Source: Pleurodeles waltl
Lineage: Eukaryota; Chordata; Amphibia; Caudata; Salamandridae
Assembly (NCBI RefSeq): GCF_031143425.1
Contig: NC_090437.1
Span: 1,178,966,863-1,179,030,862 of the forward strand
Direction: 5' to 3'
DNA length: 64,000 nucleotides
The notes below the pieces were generated by a model that was not told where the DNA came from, searched no databases, and worked only from the letters and a program-made list of their open reading frames with translations. A program made the translations under genes and the position numbers. Positions 45,019 through 54,793 of this stretch are shown in pieces (position 1 is the first letter of the stretch; each line of letters begins with the position of its first letter).

Positions 45019-46329
45019 CTAGCCATGACCTGATGAGTCTTCATTGTCTAAGTGGAAATATCTGGAGAGTCCATCTGCATTGGAGTGGCTACTCCCAGGT
45101 CTATGTTCCACTGTATAGTCCATTCCCTGTAGGGATATGGACCACCTCAATAAATTAGGATTTTCACCTTTCATTTGTTTTAGCCAAAGTAGAGGTTTGT
45201 GGTCTGTCTGAACAATGAAGTGAGTGCCAAACAGGTATGGCCTCAACTTCTTCAGTGCCCAGACCACAGCAAAGGCCTCCCTCTCTATGGCAGACCAACG
45301 CTTTTCTCTAGGGGTCAACCTCCTACTAATAAAAGCAACAGGTTGATCCTGGCCCTCAGAATTAAGTTGTGATAGGACTGCCCCTACTCCTAATTTAGAT
45401 GCATCAGTTTGGACATAGAATTTTTTTGAGTAACAAGGGCTTTTCAGGACAGGTGCAGAGCACATGGCCTGCTTCAGCTCCTCAAAAGCTTTCTGACAGT
45501 TTGCTGTCCATAATACCTTTTTAGGCATTTTCTTGGATGTGAGGTCATTAAGAGGGGCTGCAATGGAGCCATAGTTCTTAATGAACCTCCTGTAATACCC
45601 AGTGAGGCCTAAGAAGGCTCTCACTTGAGTCTGAGTAGTAGGGGGAACCCAATCTATAATAGTTTGGATTTTCCACTGCAGTGGTGCAATCTGTTCCCCA
45701 CCAACAAGGTGTCCCAGATAAACCACCTTCCCCTGCCCTATCTGGCACTTTGAAGCCTTGATAGTGAGGCCTGCCTTTTGCAGGGCCTCCAAATCTTTCC
45801 ATAGGTGGACCAGGTGATCATCCCAGCTGGAGCTAAAGACAGCTATATCGTCCAAATATGCTGCACTAAAAGGTTCCAGCCCTTGCAGGACTGTGTTCAC
45901 CAACCTCTGAAAAGTGGCAGGTGCATTTTTCAATCCAAAAGGCATTACTGTGAATTGGTAATGGCCTCCAATGGTTGAAAATGCAGTTTTAGGTTTAGCA
46001 TCTTCTGATAATTTGATCTGCCAATACCCTGCAGTCAAATCAAAAGTGCTTAGATACTTGGCAGATGCCAGTGTATCTATGAGCTCATCTGCCCTGGGTA
46101 TAGGGTGAGCATCAGTTTTGGTTATCTGGTTGAGACCTCTGTAGTCTACACAAAACCGCATTTCCTTCTTTCCATCCTTGGAATGAGGTTTTGGTACAAG
46201 TACCACAGGAGAAGCCCATGGACTTTCAGAGTGCTCAACCACTCCCAGTTCTAACATTTTCTGCACCTCTTGCTTTATGCAGTCTCTGACATGGTCAGGC
46301 TGCCTATAGATCTCACTTTTGACAGGCAA
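45019..46329 (-). CDS. Gmr1-like reverse transcriptase and RNase H
   Basis: A 436-codon open frame. RT: PVKSEIYRQPDHVRDCIKQE, ELGVVEHSESPWASPVVLVP, FCVDYRGLNQ, LSTFDLTAGYW with catalytic Asp at residue 97, VMPFGLKNAPATFQ, and YLDD at 158-161. The thumb (FLGLTGYYRRFI) follows. RNase H: FYVQTDASKLGVGAVL, SAIEREAFAVVWAL, IVQTDHKPLLWL, ending NADGLSR. All catalytic residues are visible. A TGA at about 46337 separates this frame from upstream codons (GTTSWCEHTIDT) that clearly belong to the same polyprotein. The true start is upstream, and 46329 is not a real initiation codon. RNase H is the last domain before the polypurine tract, which proves that integrase is not downstream. Confidence 0.95.
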   Translation of the reverse strand: MPVKSEIYRQPDHVRDCIKQEVQKMLELGVVEHSESPWASPVVLVPKPHSKDGKKEMRFCVDYRGLNQITKTDAHPIPRADELIDTLASAKYLSTFDLTAGYWQIKLSEDAKPKTAFSTIGGHYQFTVMPFGLKNAPATFQRLVNTVLQGLEPFSAAYLDDIAVFSSSWDDHLVHLWKDLEALQKAGLTIKASKCQIGQGKVVYLGHLVGGEQIAPLQWKIQTIIDWVPPTTQTQVRAFLGLTGYYRRFIKNYGSIAAPLNDLTSKKMPKKVLWTANCQKAFEELKQAMCSAPVLKSPCYSKKFYVQTDASKLGVGAVLSQLNSEGQDQPVAFISRRLTPREKRWSAIEREAFAVVWALKKLRPYLFGTHFIVQTDHKPLLWLKQMKGENPNLLRWSISLQGMDYTVEHRPGSSHSNADGLSRYFHLDNEDSSGHG

Positions 46330-46472
46330 GCTGTCTCAAGTATCTATAGTGTGCTCACACCAAGAAGTGGTACCTGGCACAGTAGAGAAGAGTTCAGAAA
46401 ACTGACCCAGGAGATTTATGCAATGGTCTTTCTGCTCAGCAGTAAGACAATCAGCCAAAACTACACCTTCCA

Positions 46473-48004
46473 CTAGAGCATCTTGCTCTGTGGAAGAGAA
46501 GAGGTCAGGTAGAGGACACTGTCTTCTTCCTGTCCCTCATCAGTTGCCATGAGCAGGGTGAGATCAGCCCTGTCATAGTAGGGTTTCAGGCGATTGACAT
46601 GGAGCACCCTAAGGGGACTCCTGGCAGTGCCTAAGTCAACTAAGTAGGTGACTTCACCCTTTTTCTCAACAATTGTGTGGGGTCCACTCCATTTATCTTG
46701 GAGTGCTCTTGGGGCCACAGGCTCCAATACCCACACTTTCTGCCCTGGTTTGTACTGAACCAAAACAGCCTTCTGGTCATGCCATTGCTTTTGGAGCTCT
46801 TGGCTGGCCTGAAGGTTTTTACTGGCCTTTTTCATGTACTCAGCCATCCTTGATCTGAGGCCAAGTACATAATCCACAATATCTTGCTTTGGAGCTTTTA
46901 AAGGTTGTTCCCAACCCTCCTTGACAAGTGTTAGTGGACCCCTAACAGGGTGCCCAAAGAGGAGTTCAAAGGGGCTGAAGCCCACTCCTTTCTGGGGTAC
47001 CTCCCTTTAGGCAAAAAGGAGGCATGGTAAAAGGATGTCCCATCTCCTGCGGAGTTTTTCAGGGAGTCCCATAATCATGCCTTTGAGAGTTTTGTTAAAT
47101 CTCTCCACCAGTCCATTTGTTTGTGGATGATAGGGTGTAGTGAACTTGTAAGTCACACCACACTCCTTTCACATGGCCTTTAAGTAAGTAGACATGAAAT
47201 TGCTTCCCCTGTCTGATACCACCTCTTTTGGGAAACCCACCCTGGAAAATATTCCCAGGAGGGCCTTTGCCACTGCAGGTGCTGTAGTGGTCCTAAGAGG
47301 AATTGCTTCAGGATATCTTGTGCCATGGTCTACTAACACCGAGATAAACCTATTGCCTGAAGCAGTAGGAGGGTCAAGGGGGCCAACTATGTCAACCCCT
47401 ACCCTTTCAAAGGGTACCCCAACCACAGGCAGTGGAATAAGGGTGCCTTTGGGGTGCCACCTGTCTTGCCACTGGCTTGACAGGTTTCACAGGACTTACA
47501 AAACTCATTTGTGTCCTCAGACATTCTAGGCCAATGAAACAAGGGAACAAGTCTGTCCCAAGTTTTCATTTGTCCCAGATGTCCAGCTAGGGGAATGTCG
47601 TGGGCTAGAGTTAGGAGGAACTTTCTGTACTCCTGAGGAATCACTAACCTCCTGGCAGTTCCAGGTTTAGGATCCCTTGCTTCAGTGTACAAGAGGTTGT
47701 CCTCCCAGTAAACTCTGTGAGAGTCACTGACATCCCCATTAGCTTGTTTGACAGCTTGCTGTCTTAGACCCTCTAGTGTGGGACAGGTCTGCTGTGCCAC
47801 ACTCAGCTCCTCCCTGGCAGGCCCCCCTTCACCCAAAAGCTCAGCAGTGTCTGCTTCCAGCTCCTTTGGTGTAGGTTCTGCACAGGGTGGAAATTCTTCT
47901 TCCTCAGAACAAGAATTCACTGTAGAGGGAGGGATAGTAGGTAGTGCTTTACTTCTAGTAGCCCTAGCTTTAGGGAGCACTTGGTCCATTGTTCCAGGAT
48001 CCAA
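46473..48004 (-). pseudogene. Gmr1-like integrase, upstream of RT
   Basis: 47399-48004: N-terminal linker, then zinc-binding HHCC (LAHDIPLAGHLGQMKTWDRL, CKSCETCQ). 47169-47426: catalytic core with VGVDIVGPLD (first Asp), VLVDHGTRYPEAIPL and VVSDRGSNFMS (second Asp). A TGA at about 47169 is followed in the same frame by TTPYHPQTNGLVERFNKTLK (Glu) and a second stop near 47008. 46473-46985: SPFELLFGHPVRGPL, a helix, then the C-terminal module DKWSGPHTIVEKKGEVTYLV and RVLHVNRLKPYYDR (GPY/F type). It has two nonsense codons, but all DDE residues are present. It lies upstream of RT in transcription order. Confidence 0.93.
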
Positions 48005-48700
48005 GTCACCCTGTCATTTTTGCTTTTTGGCCTGAGCCCTGGTTAAAGCAAAAATATGCCCAGGGATGCCCAGCATTGCTGCATGGGCCTCCAACTCCAC
48101 ATCTGACCAAGCTGATGTCTCCAAATAATTTCCTAGTAGACAGTCTACAGGTAAATCTGAGGCTCCCACAACTTTCTTTGGACCAGTACCCCCCCCCCCA
48201 GTTGAGATTTGCAACAGCCATGGGGTGGCAAAGTGTGTTGTTGTGAGCATCGGTTACTTGGTACTGGTGACCAAGTAGGTGTTGTTCAGGGTGGACCAGT
48301 TTCTCTATCACCATTGTGACACTGGCACCTGTGTCCCTGTAGGCCTGAACCTCAACACCATTTATAGCTGCTTGTACTTATCCATATTAAGGGGACAAGC
48401 AACTAAGGTGGCTAAATCAATAGCCCCCTCAGAGACTAACACAGCCTCTGTGGTCTCCATAACAAGACCAACCCCAACTAAGTTACCAATAGTGAGCCCA
48501 GCTACTCCCTTGGATTGGCTATTAGTAGGTTTGCTCCCACCACCACTGCTATTAGTAGGGACACTAGGTGTAGCAGTAGGGGTTGTAGTGGTAGGAGGCT
48601 TGGTGCTTTTCTTTGGACAACTGGGATCTGTTGTCCAATGGCCTTTTATTTTACATAAATAGCACCATGGTTTCTTTTCTTTGTTTTGATTAGAAGAGGA
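48005..48700 (-). pseudogene. Gmr1-like zinc knuckle and aspartic protease
   Basis: At about 48640-48670 the minus strand reads CYLCKIKGHWTTDPSC, an odd zinc knuckle with six residues between His and the last Cys rather than four. At about 48320-48345 it reads YRDTGASVTMV, the protease DTGA active site. The frame shifts at the C11 run 48189-48199, a likely slippage site, then continues to the integrase linker. Confidence 0.8.
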
Positions 48701-48760
48701 TTTGGGCCCACCACCCCCACCAGACTGTTTTTGTGGGCCTGATGAAGACTCATTTTTAGA

Positions 48761-50008
48761 TTAGTCCCCACCCTTGTCAGAAGACTTACAATCCTTCTTC
48801 TTGTTGCCATCTTTGTCACCCCCTGTATGAACTTTTCTGTTCACCCTTGTTCTGACCCATTTGTCTGCCTTCTTTCCCAATTCTTGGGGAGAGGTCAGAT
48901 CAGAGTCCACCAAGTACTGGTGCAACAAATCAGACACACAATTATTAAGAATATGCTCTCTCAGGATCAAGTTATACAGGCTGTCATAATCAGTAACTTT
49001 ACTGCCATGTAACCACCCCTCCAAGGCCTTCACTGAATGGTCAATGAAATCAACCCAGTCTTGTGAAGACTCCTTTTTGGTCTCTCTGAACTTTATCCTG
49101 TACTGTTCAGTGGTTAAGCCATAACCATCCAGGAGTGCATTCTTAAGAACTTTGTAATCATTGGCTTCACTTTCTTTCACAGTAAGGAGCCTATCCCTAC
49201 CTTTCCCACTAAATGATAGCCATAGGATAGCAGCCCACTGCCTTTGAGGGACATCCTGTACAGCACAGGCCCTCTCAAGTGCAGCAAACCACTTGTTAAT
49301 GTCATCCCCCTCCTTATAAGGGGGAACTATCTTGTGCAGATTCCTGGAATCATGCTCTTTTGCAGGATGACTATGGGGAATACTGCTGCTGCCACCATGG
49401 GTTTCTAAACCCAATTTCTGTCTCTCCTTCTCTACGTCTAAGGTCTGTCTATCCAAATCCAGCTGTTGCTTCTTGAGCTTCAGTCTGGTTTGTTCCACTC
49501 TCAATCTATTGAGCTCCCTTTCTAACAATCTGTCATCAGGGTGGGTGGGAGGGACATGCCTTGAAACAGAAGTATGGTGCGAATGGACAGAAGGAGACCT
49601 ATCCCTTACAGAAGGCACCCTAACAGCTTGGTTAACAGAAACCTCACTTCTACTGTGGTGAGAAGGGATGCTCTTGTTATGATGTGAAACAACATTATCT
49701 GTATGGTGTGACTCTACATCAGTACCAACTATGCTAGACTGTCTAGTAATGGGCAGGCTAGGAAGTTTCTCTCCTGAATCTTTTCCTAGGGGAGTCCCTG
49801 GATCAGATTGGGAACCATTAGCTACTTTTTCAACAGATGGGGCCCTTTTGGCCTTATCTTGTTCTCTAAGCATGTTAAGCAATAATTCCAAAGAAGGATT
49901 CTTCCCTACACTCAAACCTCTTTCTACACAGAGACTCCTTGCTCCTTTCCAGCTAAGGTGATCATATGCAAGTTTGGACAGATCAACATTTTGGCCTGTG
50001 CCAGACAT
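48761..50008 (-). CDS. Gmr1-like Gag with SCAN-like capsid domain
   Basis: A 415-codon frame with a genuine ATG at 50006-50008. Residues 11-50 (SKLAYDHLSWKGARSLC, VERGLSVGKN, LLLNML) look like a SAP-type helix-loop-helix. 100-155 is His/Ser-rich. 157-203 is a charged coiled coil (LLERELNRLRVEQTRLKLKK). 225-298 is a capsid N-terminal-like region. 299-387 has the pattern of a SCAN domain (EQYRIKFRETK, ALEGWLHGSK, LILREHIL, ADKWVRTR). Published work derives the vertebrate SCAN dimerisation domain from the capsid of Gmr1-like Gypsy elements, and this arrangement fits. The frame ends at TAA 48761-48763 but continues in phase into the zinc knuckle, so the stop is probably a nonsense mutation. Confidence 0.88.
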   Translation of the reverse strand: MSGTGQNVDLSKLAYDHLSWKGARSLCVERGLSVGKNPSLELLLNMLREQDKAKRAPSVEKVANGSQSDPGTPLGKDSGEKLPSLPITRQSSIVGTDVESHHTDNVVSHHNKSIPSHHSRSEVSVNQAVRVPSVRDRSPSVHSHHTSVSRHVPPTHPDDRLLERELNRLRVEQTRLKLKKQQLDLDRQTLDVEKERQKLGLETHGGSSSIPHSHPAKEHDSRNLHKIVPPYKEGDDINKWFAALERACAVQDVPQRQWAAILWLSFSGKGRDRLLTVKESEANDYKVLKNALLDGYGLTTEQYRIKFRETKKESSQDWVDFIDHSVKALEGWLHGSKVTDYDSLYNLILREHILNNCVSDLLHQYLVDSDLTSPQELGKKADKWVRTRVNRKVHTGGDKDGNKKKDCKSSDKGGD

Positions 50009-50259
50009 TTTTAGAAAGTGTTTAAGTGATAGAAAAAGAGCAAAAAGTTTTCAGAACTTTTAGAAAGACAGAAAAAAAAACTTTTTTAACTTTTTAAGAA
50101 CTTTTAGAAAGTTTAGAGGTACTTTTCAGCACTTTAGAAAAGAGGTGAGAAAAGAAATGCAAAACTGTTTGGTTAGGTGTACATACACTGAACTTGTTTT
50201 GTATATTTTTCTCTTATGAAAAGTACAATGACAAAAGTGGTAAGTAGTCTCAAAGCACT

Positions 50260-50281
50260 TATCCCACCGCTGCACAACCAA
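50260..50281 (-). other. Candidate primer binding site of the Gmr1-like element
   Basis: On the minus strand the 5' LTR end CA is followed by TTGGTTGTGCAGCGGTGGGA. TGG one base after the LTR fits a tRNA primer, but I cannot name the tRNA from sequence. Confidence 0.5.
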
Positions 50282-50767
50282 TGTAGGAGGCTGGACTGGC
50301 TTGTAGTGAGTACCAAGGGGTACTTACACCTTGCACCAGGCCCAGTTATCCCTTATTAGTGTATAGGGTGTCTAGCAGCATAGGCTGATAGATAATGGTA
50401 GCTTAGCAGAGCAGCTTAGGCTGAACTAGGAGACGAGTGAAGCTCCTACAGTACCACTAGTGTCACTTGCACAATATCTTAAGAAAACACAATACACAGA
50501 TATACTAAAAATAAAGGTACTTTATTTTTATGGCAATATGCCAAAGTATCTCAGAGTGTACCCTCAGTATGAGGATAGCAAATATACACAAGATATATGT
50601 ACACAATACCAAAATATGCAGTAATAGTATTAGAAAACAGTGCAAACAATGTATAGTTACAATAGGATGCAATGGAGACACATAGGGATAGGGGCAACAC
50701 AAACCATATACTCCAAAAGTGGAATGCGAACCACGAATGGACCCCAAACCTATGTGACCTTGTAGAG

Positions 50768-51161
50768 CAGTGGTTCCCAAACTTTTTTGATCCCCGGCTC
50801 CTTTGACCTATTGGCCGTGTTGGCCATGGCTCCCCGTTATGTTACTTTTTTTGGCGGGTGGGGGAACGTAATCCCAGCCTGTACCTGTACCTACACTATT
50901 TACAGTTTGTCTTCTTTATTCTCTCCTTCACGTTGCTGAAAACCATTTATTGGAAACAATTTTTGTTACAGGGATATTATTAATGGTACTTTGGCGCCCT
51001 CCGCTGGTCAGAATAATTAATGCAGGGTGTTTTTTTCCAATACCACGAGGAAAAGCTACCGATTCAAAGCACCTCCGAGTGGTTTCCAGACTGTGTGCGG
51101 CGCCCCTGGCTAGTTTTGACGGCGCACCAGGGAGCCGCGGCGCACAGTTTGGGAACCACTG
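50768..51161. mobile_element. hAT-type MITE (394 bp) in the Gmr1-like 5' LTR
   Basis: Terminal inverted repeats CAGTGGTTCCCAAAC and GTTTGGGAACCACTG are exact. The 8-bp duplication TTGTAGAG lies at 50760-50767 and 51162-51169. The other LTR shows the empty site (one TTGTAGAG near 42505). The interior is different from the MITE at 7703. Confidence 0.96.
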
Positions 51162-53247
51162 TTGTAGAGGGTCGCTGGGACTGTTAGAAAATAGTGAGGG
51201 TTAGAAAAATAGCCCACCCCAAGACCCTGAAAAGTGAGTGCAAAGTGCACTAAAGTTCCCCAAAGGACATAGAAGTCGTGATAGGGGAATTCTGCAGGAA
51301 AGACACAAACCAGCAATGCAACAACAATGGATTTCCAGTCGAGGGTACCTGTGGAACAAGGGGACCAAGTCCAAAAGTCACAAGCAAGTCGGAGATGGGC
51401 AGATGCCCAGGAAATGCCAGCTGTGGGTGCAAAGAAGCTGCTACTGGACAGTAGAAGCTGAAGGTTCTGCAGGAACAACAAGGGCTAGAGACTTCCCCTT
51501 TGGAGAATGGATCCCGCACGCCGTGGAGAGTTGTGCAGAAGTATTTTCCTGAAGAAAGACTGCCAACAAGCCTTGCTAGCTGCAAATTGTGCGGTTAGGG
51601 TTTTTGGATGCTGCTGTGGTCCAGGAGGGACCAGAATGTCACCAATTGCGTCTGGGGACAGAGGGGACATTGAGCAAGACAAGGAGCCCTCTCAAAATCA
51701 GGCAGCACCCGCAGAAGTGCCAGAACAGGCACTACAAAGATGCGTGACATGGTGCTCACCCGAAGTCGCACAAAGGAGTCCCACGTCGCCGGAGGACAAC
51801 TTAGGAAGTCGTGCAATGCAGGTTAGAGTGCCGTGGACCCAGGCTGGACTGTGCACAAAGGATTTCCGCCGGAAGTGCACGGAGGCCTGAGTAGCTGCAA
51901 AAGTCGCGGTTCCCAGCAATGCAGTCTGGTGTGGGGAGGCAAGGACTTACCTCCACTAAACTTGGACTGAAGAGTTACTGGTCTGTGGGAGTCACTTGGA
52001 CAGAGTTGCTGGATTCAAGGGACCTCGCTCGTCGAGCAGAGAGGAGACCCAGGGTACCGGTGATGCAGTTCTTTGGTGCCTGCGGATGCAGGGGGACGAT
52101 TCCGTCGACCCACAGGAGATTTCTTCGGAGCTTCTAGTGCAGAGAGGAGGCAGACTACCCCCACAGCATGCACCACCAGGAAAACAGTCGAGAAGGCGGC
52201 AGGATCAGCGTTACAGAGTTGCAGTAGTCGTCTTTGCTACTTTGTTGCAGTTTTGCATGCTTCCAGCGCGGTCAGCAGTCGATTCCTTGGCAGAAGGTGA
52301 AGAGAGAGATGCAGAGGAACTCGGATGAGCTCTTGCATTCGTTATCTAAGGAATCCCCAGAGACAGAGACCCTAAATAGCCAGAAAAGAGGGTTTGGCTA
52401 CCTAGGAGAGAGGATAGGCTAGCAACACCTGAAGGAGCCTATCAGAAGGAGTCTCTGACGTCACCTGGTGGCACTGGCCACTCAGAGCAGTCCAGTGTGC
52501 CAGCAGCACCTCTGTTTCCAAGATGGCAGAGGTCTGGAGCACACTGGAGGAGCTCTGGGCACCTCCCAGGGGAGGTGCAGGTCAGGGGAGCGGTCACTCC
52601 CCTTTCCTTTGTCCAGTTTCGTGCCAGAGTAGGGCTGAGGGGTCCCTGAACCGGTGTAGACTGGCTTATGCAGAAATGGGCACCATGTGTGCCCATGAAA
52701 GCATTTCCAGAGGCTGGGGGAGGTTACTCCTGCACTGCCTTCACACCATTTTCCAAAGGGAGAGGGTGTAACACCCTCTCTCAGAGGAGGTCCTTTGTTC
52801 TGCCATCCTGGGCCAAGCCTGGCTGGACCCCAGGAGGGCAGAAACCTGTCTGAGGGGTTGGCAGCAGCAGCAGCTGCAGTGAAACCCCGGGAAAGGCAGT
52901 TTGGCAGTACCAGGGTCTGTGCTACAGACCCCTGGGATCATGGGATTGTGCCAACAATGTCAGGATGGCATAGAGGGGGCAATTCCATGATCATAGACAT
53001 GTTACATGGCCATATTCGGAGTTACCATTGTGAAGCTACATATAGGTAGTGACCTATATGTAGTGCACGCGTGTAAGGGTGTCCCCGCACTCACAAAGTC
53101 CGGGGAATTGGCCCTGAACAATGTAGGGGCACCTTGGCTAGTGCCAGGGTACCCTTACACTAAGTAACTTTGCACCTAACCTTTACCAGGTAAAGGTTAG
53201 ACATATAGGTGACTTATAAGTTACTTAAGGGCAGTGTAAAATGGCTG

Positions 53248-53275
53248 TGAAATAACGTAGACGTTATTTCACTCA
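53248..53275. repeat. Palindromic block present in one LTR only
   Basis: TGAAATAACGT-AG-ACGTTATTTCA is an 11-bp perfect inverted repeat with a 2-bp centre, followed by CTCA. GGCTG flanks both sides (53243-53247, 53276-53280). The other LTR has a single GGCTG (44584-44588). Confidence 0.9.
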
Positions 53276-53681
53276 GGCTGCAGTGGCAGGCCTGTGTAAG
53301 AATTGTCAGAGCTCCCTATGGGTGGCAAAAGAAATGCTGCAGCCCATAGGGATCTCCTGGAACCCCAATACCCTGGGTACCTCAGTACCATATACTAGGG
53401 AATTATAAGGGTGTTCCAGTAAGCCAATGTAAATTGGTAAAATTGGTCACTAGCCTGTTAGTGACAATTTTAAAGAAATGAGAGAGCATAACCACTGAGG
53501 TTCTGATTAGCAGAGCCTCAGTGAGACAGTTAGTCATAACACAGGTAACACATTCAGGCACACTTATGTGCACTGGGGCCCTGGCTGGCAGGGTCCCAGT
53601 GACACATACAACTAAAACAACATATATACAGTGAAAAATGGGGGTAACATGCCAGACAAGATGGTACTTTCCTACAAACCC

Positions 53682-54487
53682 CATTAGCACCTGTGAGGTT
53701 TCCAGGTGGACCTTGGGAGAGGTTGTCTGTAGATTTTATTGATCTGGTCTCCAGGCTGGAGCAAGTATACAATCCTGTTAGTGGATTAGTGGTTAGTGGA
53801 TTATCACACTAAATGGTTTGTTATCAAGACAGTCGATCAAGTAAATATCTCAAAGGTTATAGAGTTTTTTGAGGAAACATTCATGGAAGAAGGTATTCCT
53901 AAAACAATTGTATCAGATAATGGTGTACAATTTGTGTCATTAGAAATGACTGATTATTTACGGAAGATGGGAATCATTCATGAAAGGGTTGCTGTGCTTC
54001 GTCCACACGCCAATGGAATGGTAGAAAGAATAAATCGTATAGTCATGGAGAGTATCCAGTTATCGTTGCCCAATCATCTTCCCTGGAGAAGGGAGTTGAA
54101 TAAAATGATGTGGACATATCGCACAACTCCACATTCGGTAACAGGAGTGTCACCATTTGTATCTTTAAAAGAAAGAGAACCTGGGGTGAAAGAGTGTCCA
54201 GTGTGGTGGAAGACAAAGGAAAATGTAACAGTGGATAGAAAAATAGTAAGAGGAAGAGTTGAAGAGATGCAAAGGAAGAACATACAACATTACAATAAGA
54301 GAATGGGGGTGAAATGCAGTCAGTTAAAATAAGGTGATTGGGTGGGGACAAGGAAAGGTGAAACTATATTAAAGGGGGATAGCAAATATTCTGCTCCTCA
54401 GTTAGTGAAAGAAGTTAAAAGAAATGTGGTAATCCTGGAGAATGGCTTGTCATGGAGTATGGGAAATGTGTGTAAAGTTAATCGTTA
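53682..54487 (+). pseudogene. Gypsy integrase core and C-terminus, after the insertion
   Basis: The frame from 42036 resumes: LAPVRFPGGPWERLSVDFID has the first catalytic Asp. After a frameshift near 53780, the open frame 53796-54332 gives TIVSDNGVQFVS (second Asp) and RPHANGMVERINRI (Glu), so DDE is complete. SPFVSLKERE follows. A TAA at 54330-54332 is followed in phase by GDWVGTRKGE and a C-terminal segment ending VCKVNR and TAA at 54486-54488. The element's own polypurine tract and LTR follow. Confidence 0.88.
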
Positions 54488-54600
54488 AACTCATAGTGTT
54501 GTGTGACTTTATAGGAACTTAATGTTAGTTGCTAAGGGAAAAAAAAGGGGAAAAGATGTGCGTGTTTTTTTGTGCATTTATGTAGTATAAGGGGGAGGTG

Positions 54601-54793
54601 TGTGGCGATATCTTGTATTGATGTGTTCAGTGAAGATTAGAATGTGATGATGTAGGTACTGAGATCATATGGAATGTAGGTGCTGGGAGGAGGCCAGGTG
54701 AAAATGCTGAGCTGTGCTGAAAATGTCTCGTTATATTTAACTTGGAATAAAGCTACAGAAAAAGATAAGAAGGTGGAAAGTGTTATCTTTACA
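54601..54793 (+). mobile_element. 3' LTR, 193-bp Gypsy family
   Basis: TGTGGCGATATC...ATCTTTACA, preceded by the purine tract at 54590-54598 and followed by the GGGGT duplication. Confidence 0.93.

Larger units (their letters stand above)
42037..53676 (-). mobile_element. Gmr1-like Ty3/Gypsy element with ~3-kb LTRs, 11.6 kb
   Basis: LTRs at 42037-44984 and 50282-53676, both TGTAGGA...TCCTACA, are flanked by a perfect 5-bp duplication AACCC (42032-42036, 53677-53681). On the minus strand the interior (50281 to 44985) reads primer site, gag, protease, integrase, RT, RNase H, polypurine tract. Integrase before RT is the Ty1/copia-like order, found among Gypsy elements in the Gmr1-like group. 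RT-RNase H is intact over 436 codons. Gag, PR and IN have a few stops and slips. The LTRs look nearly identical apart from a MITE and a 33-bp indel, so the insertion is fairly recent. Confidence 0.93.
50282..53676 (-). mobile_element. Gmr1-like 5' LTR (3395 bp, includes a MITE)
   Basis: The same LTR as 42037-44984, plus a 394-bp hAT MITE with its 8-bp duplication and a 33-bp segment holding a palindrome. Otherwise nearly identical by eye. Confidence 0.93.
40970..54793 (+). mobile_element. Internally deleted Ty3/Gypsy element with 193-bp LTRs, split by a later Gypsy
   Basis: LTRs at 40970-41162 and 54601-54793 are the same length and differ at about 12 positions. The perfect 5-bp duplication GGGGT lies at 40965-40969 and 54794-54798. 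After the left LTR come TTGGCGACGAGGG (primer site, 41163-41175) and then, within a few bases, RNase H. Gag, protease and RT are therefore gone. RNase H and integrase follow, interrupted at 42037-53676. A polypurine tract AAGGGGGAGG lies at 54590-54598. Confidence 0.93.

Noticed and set aside
42037..53676. Ty1/copia element
   Set aside because: The domain order is copia-like, but the RT, RNase H and integrase (GPY/F module) motifs are Gypsy-like.
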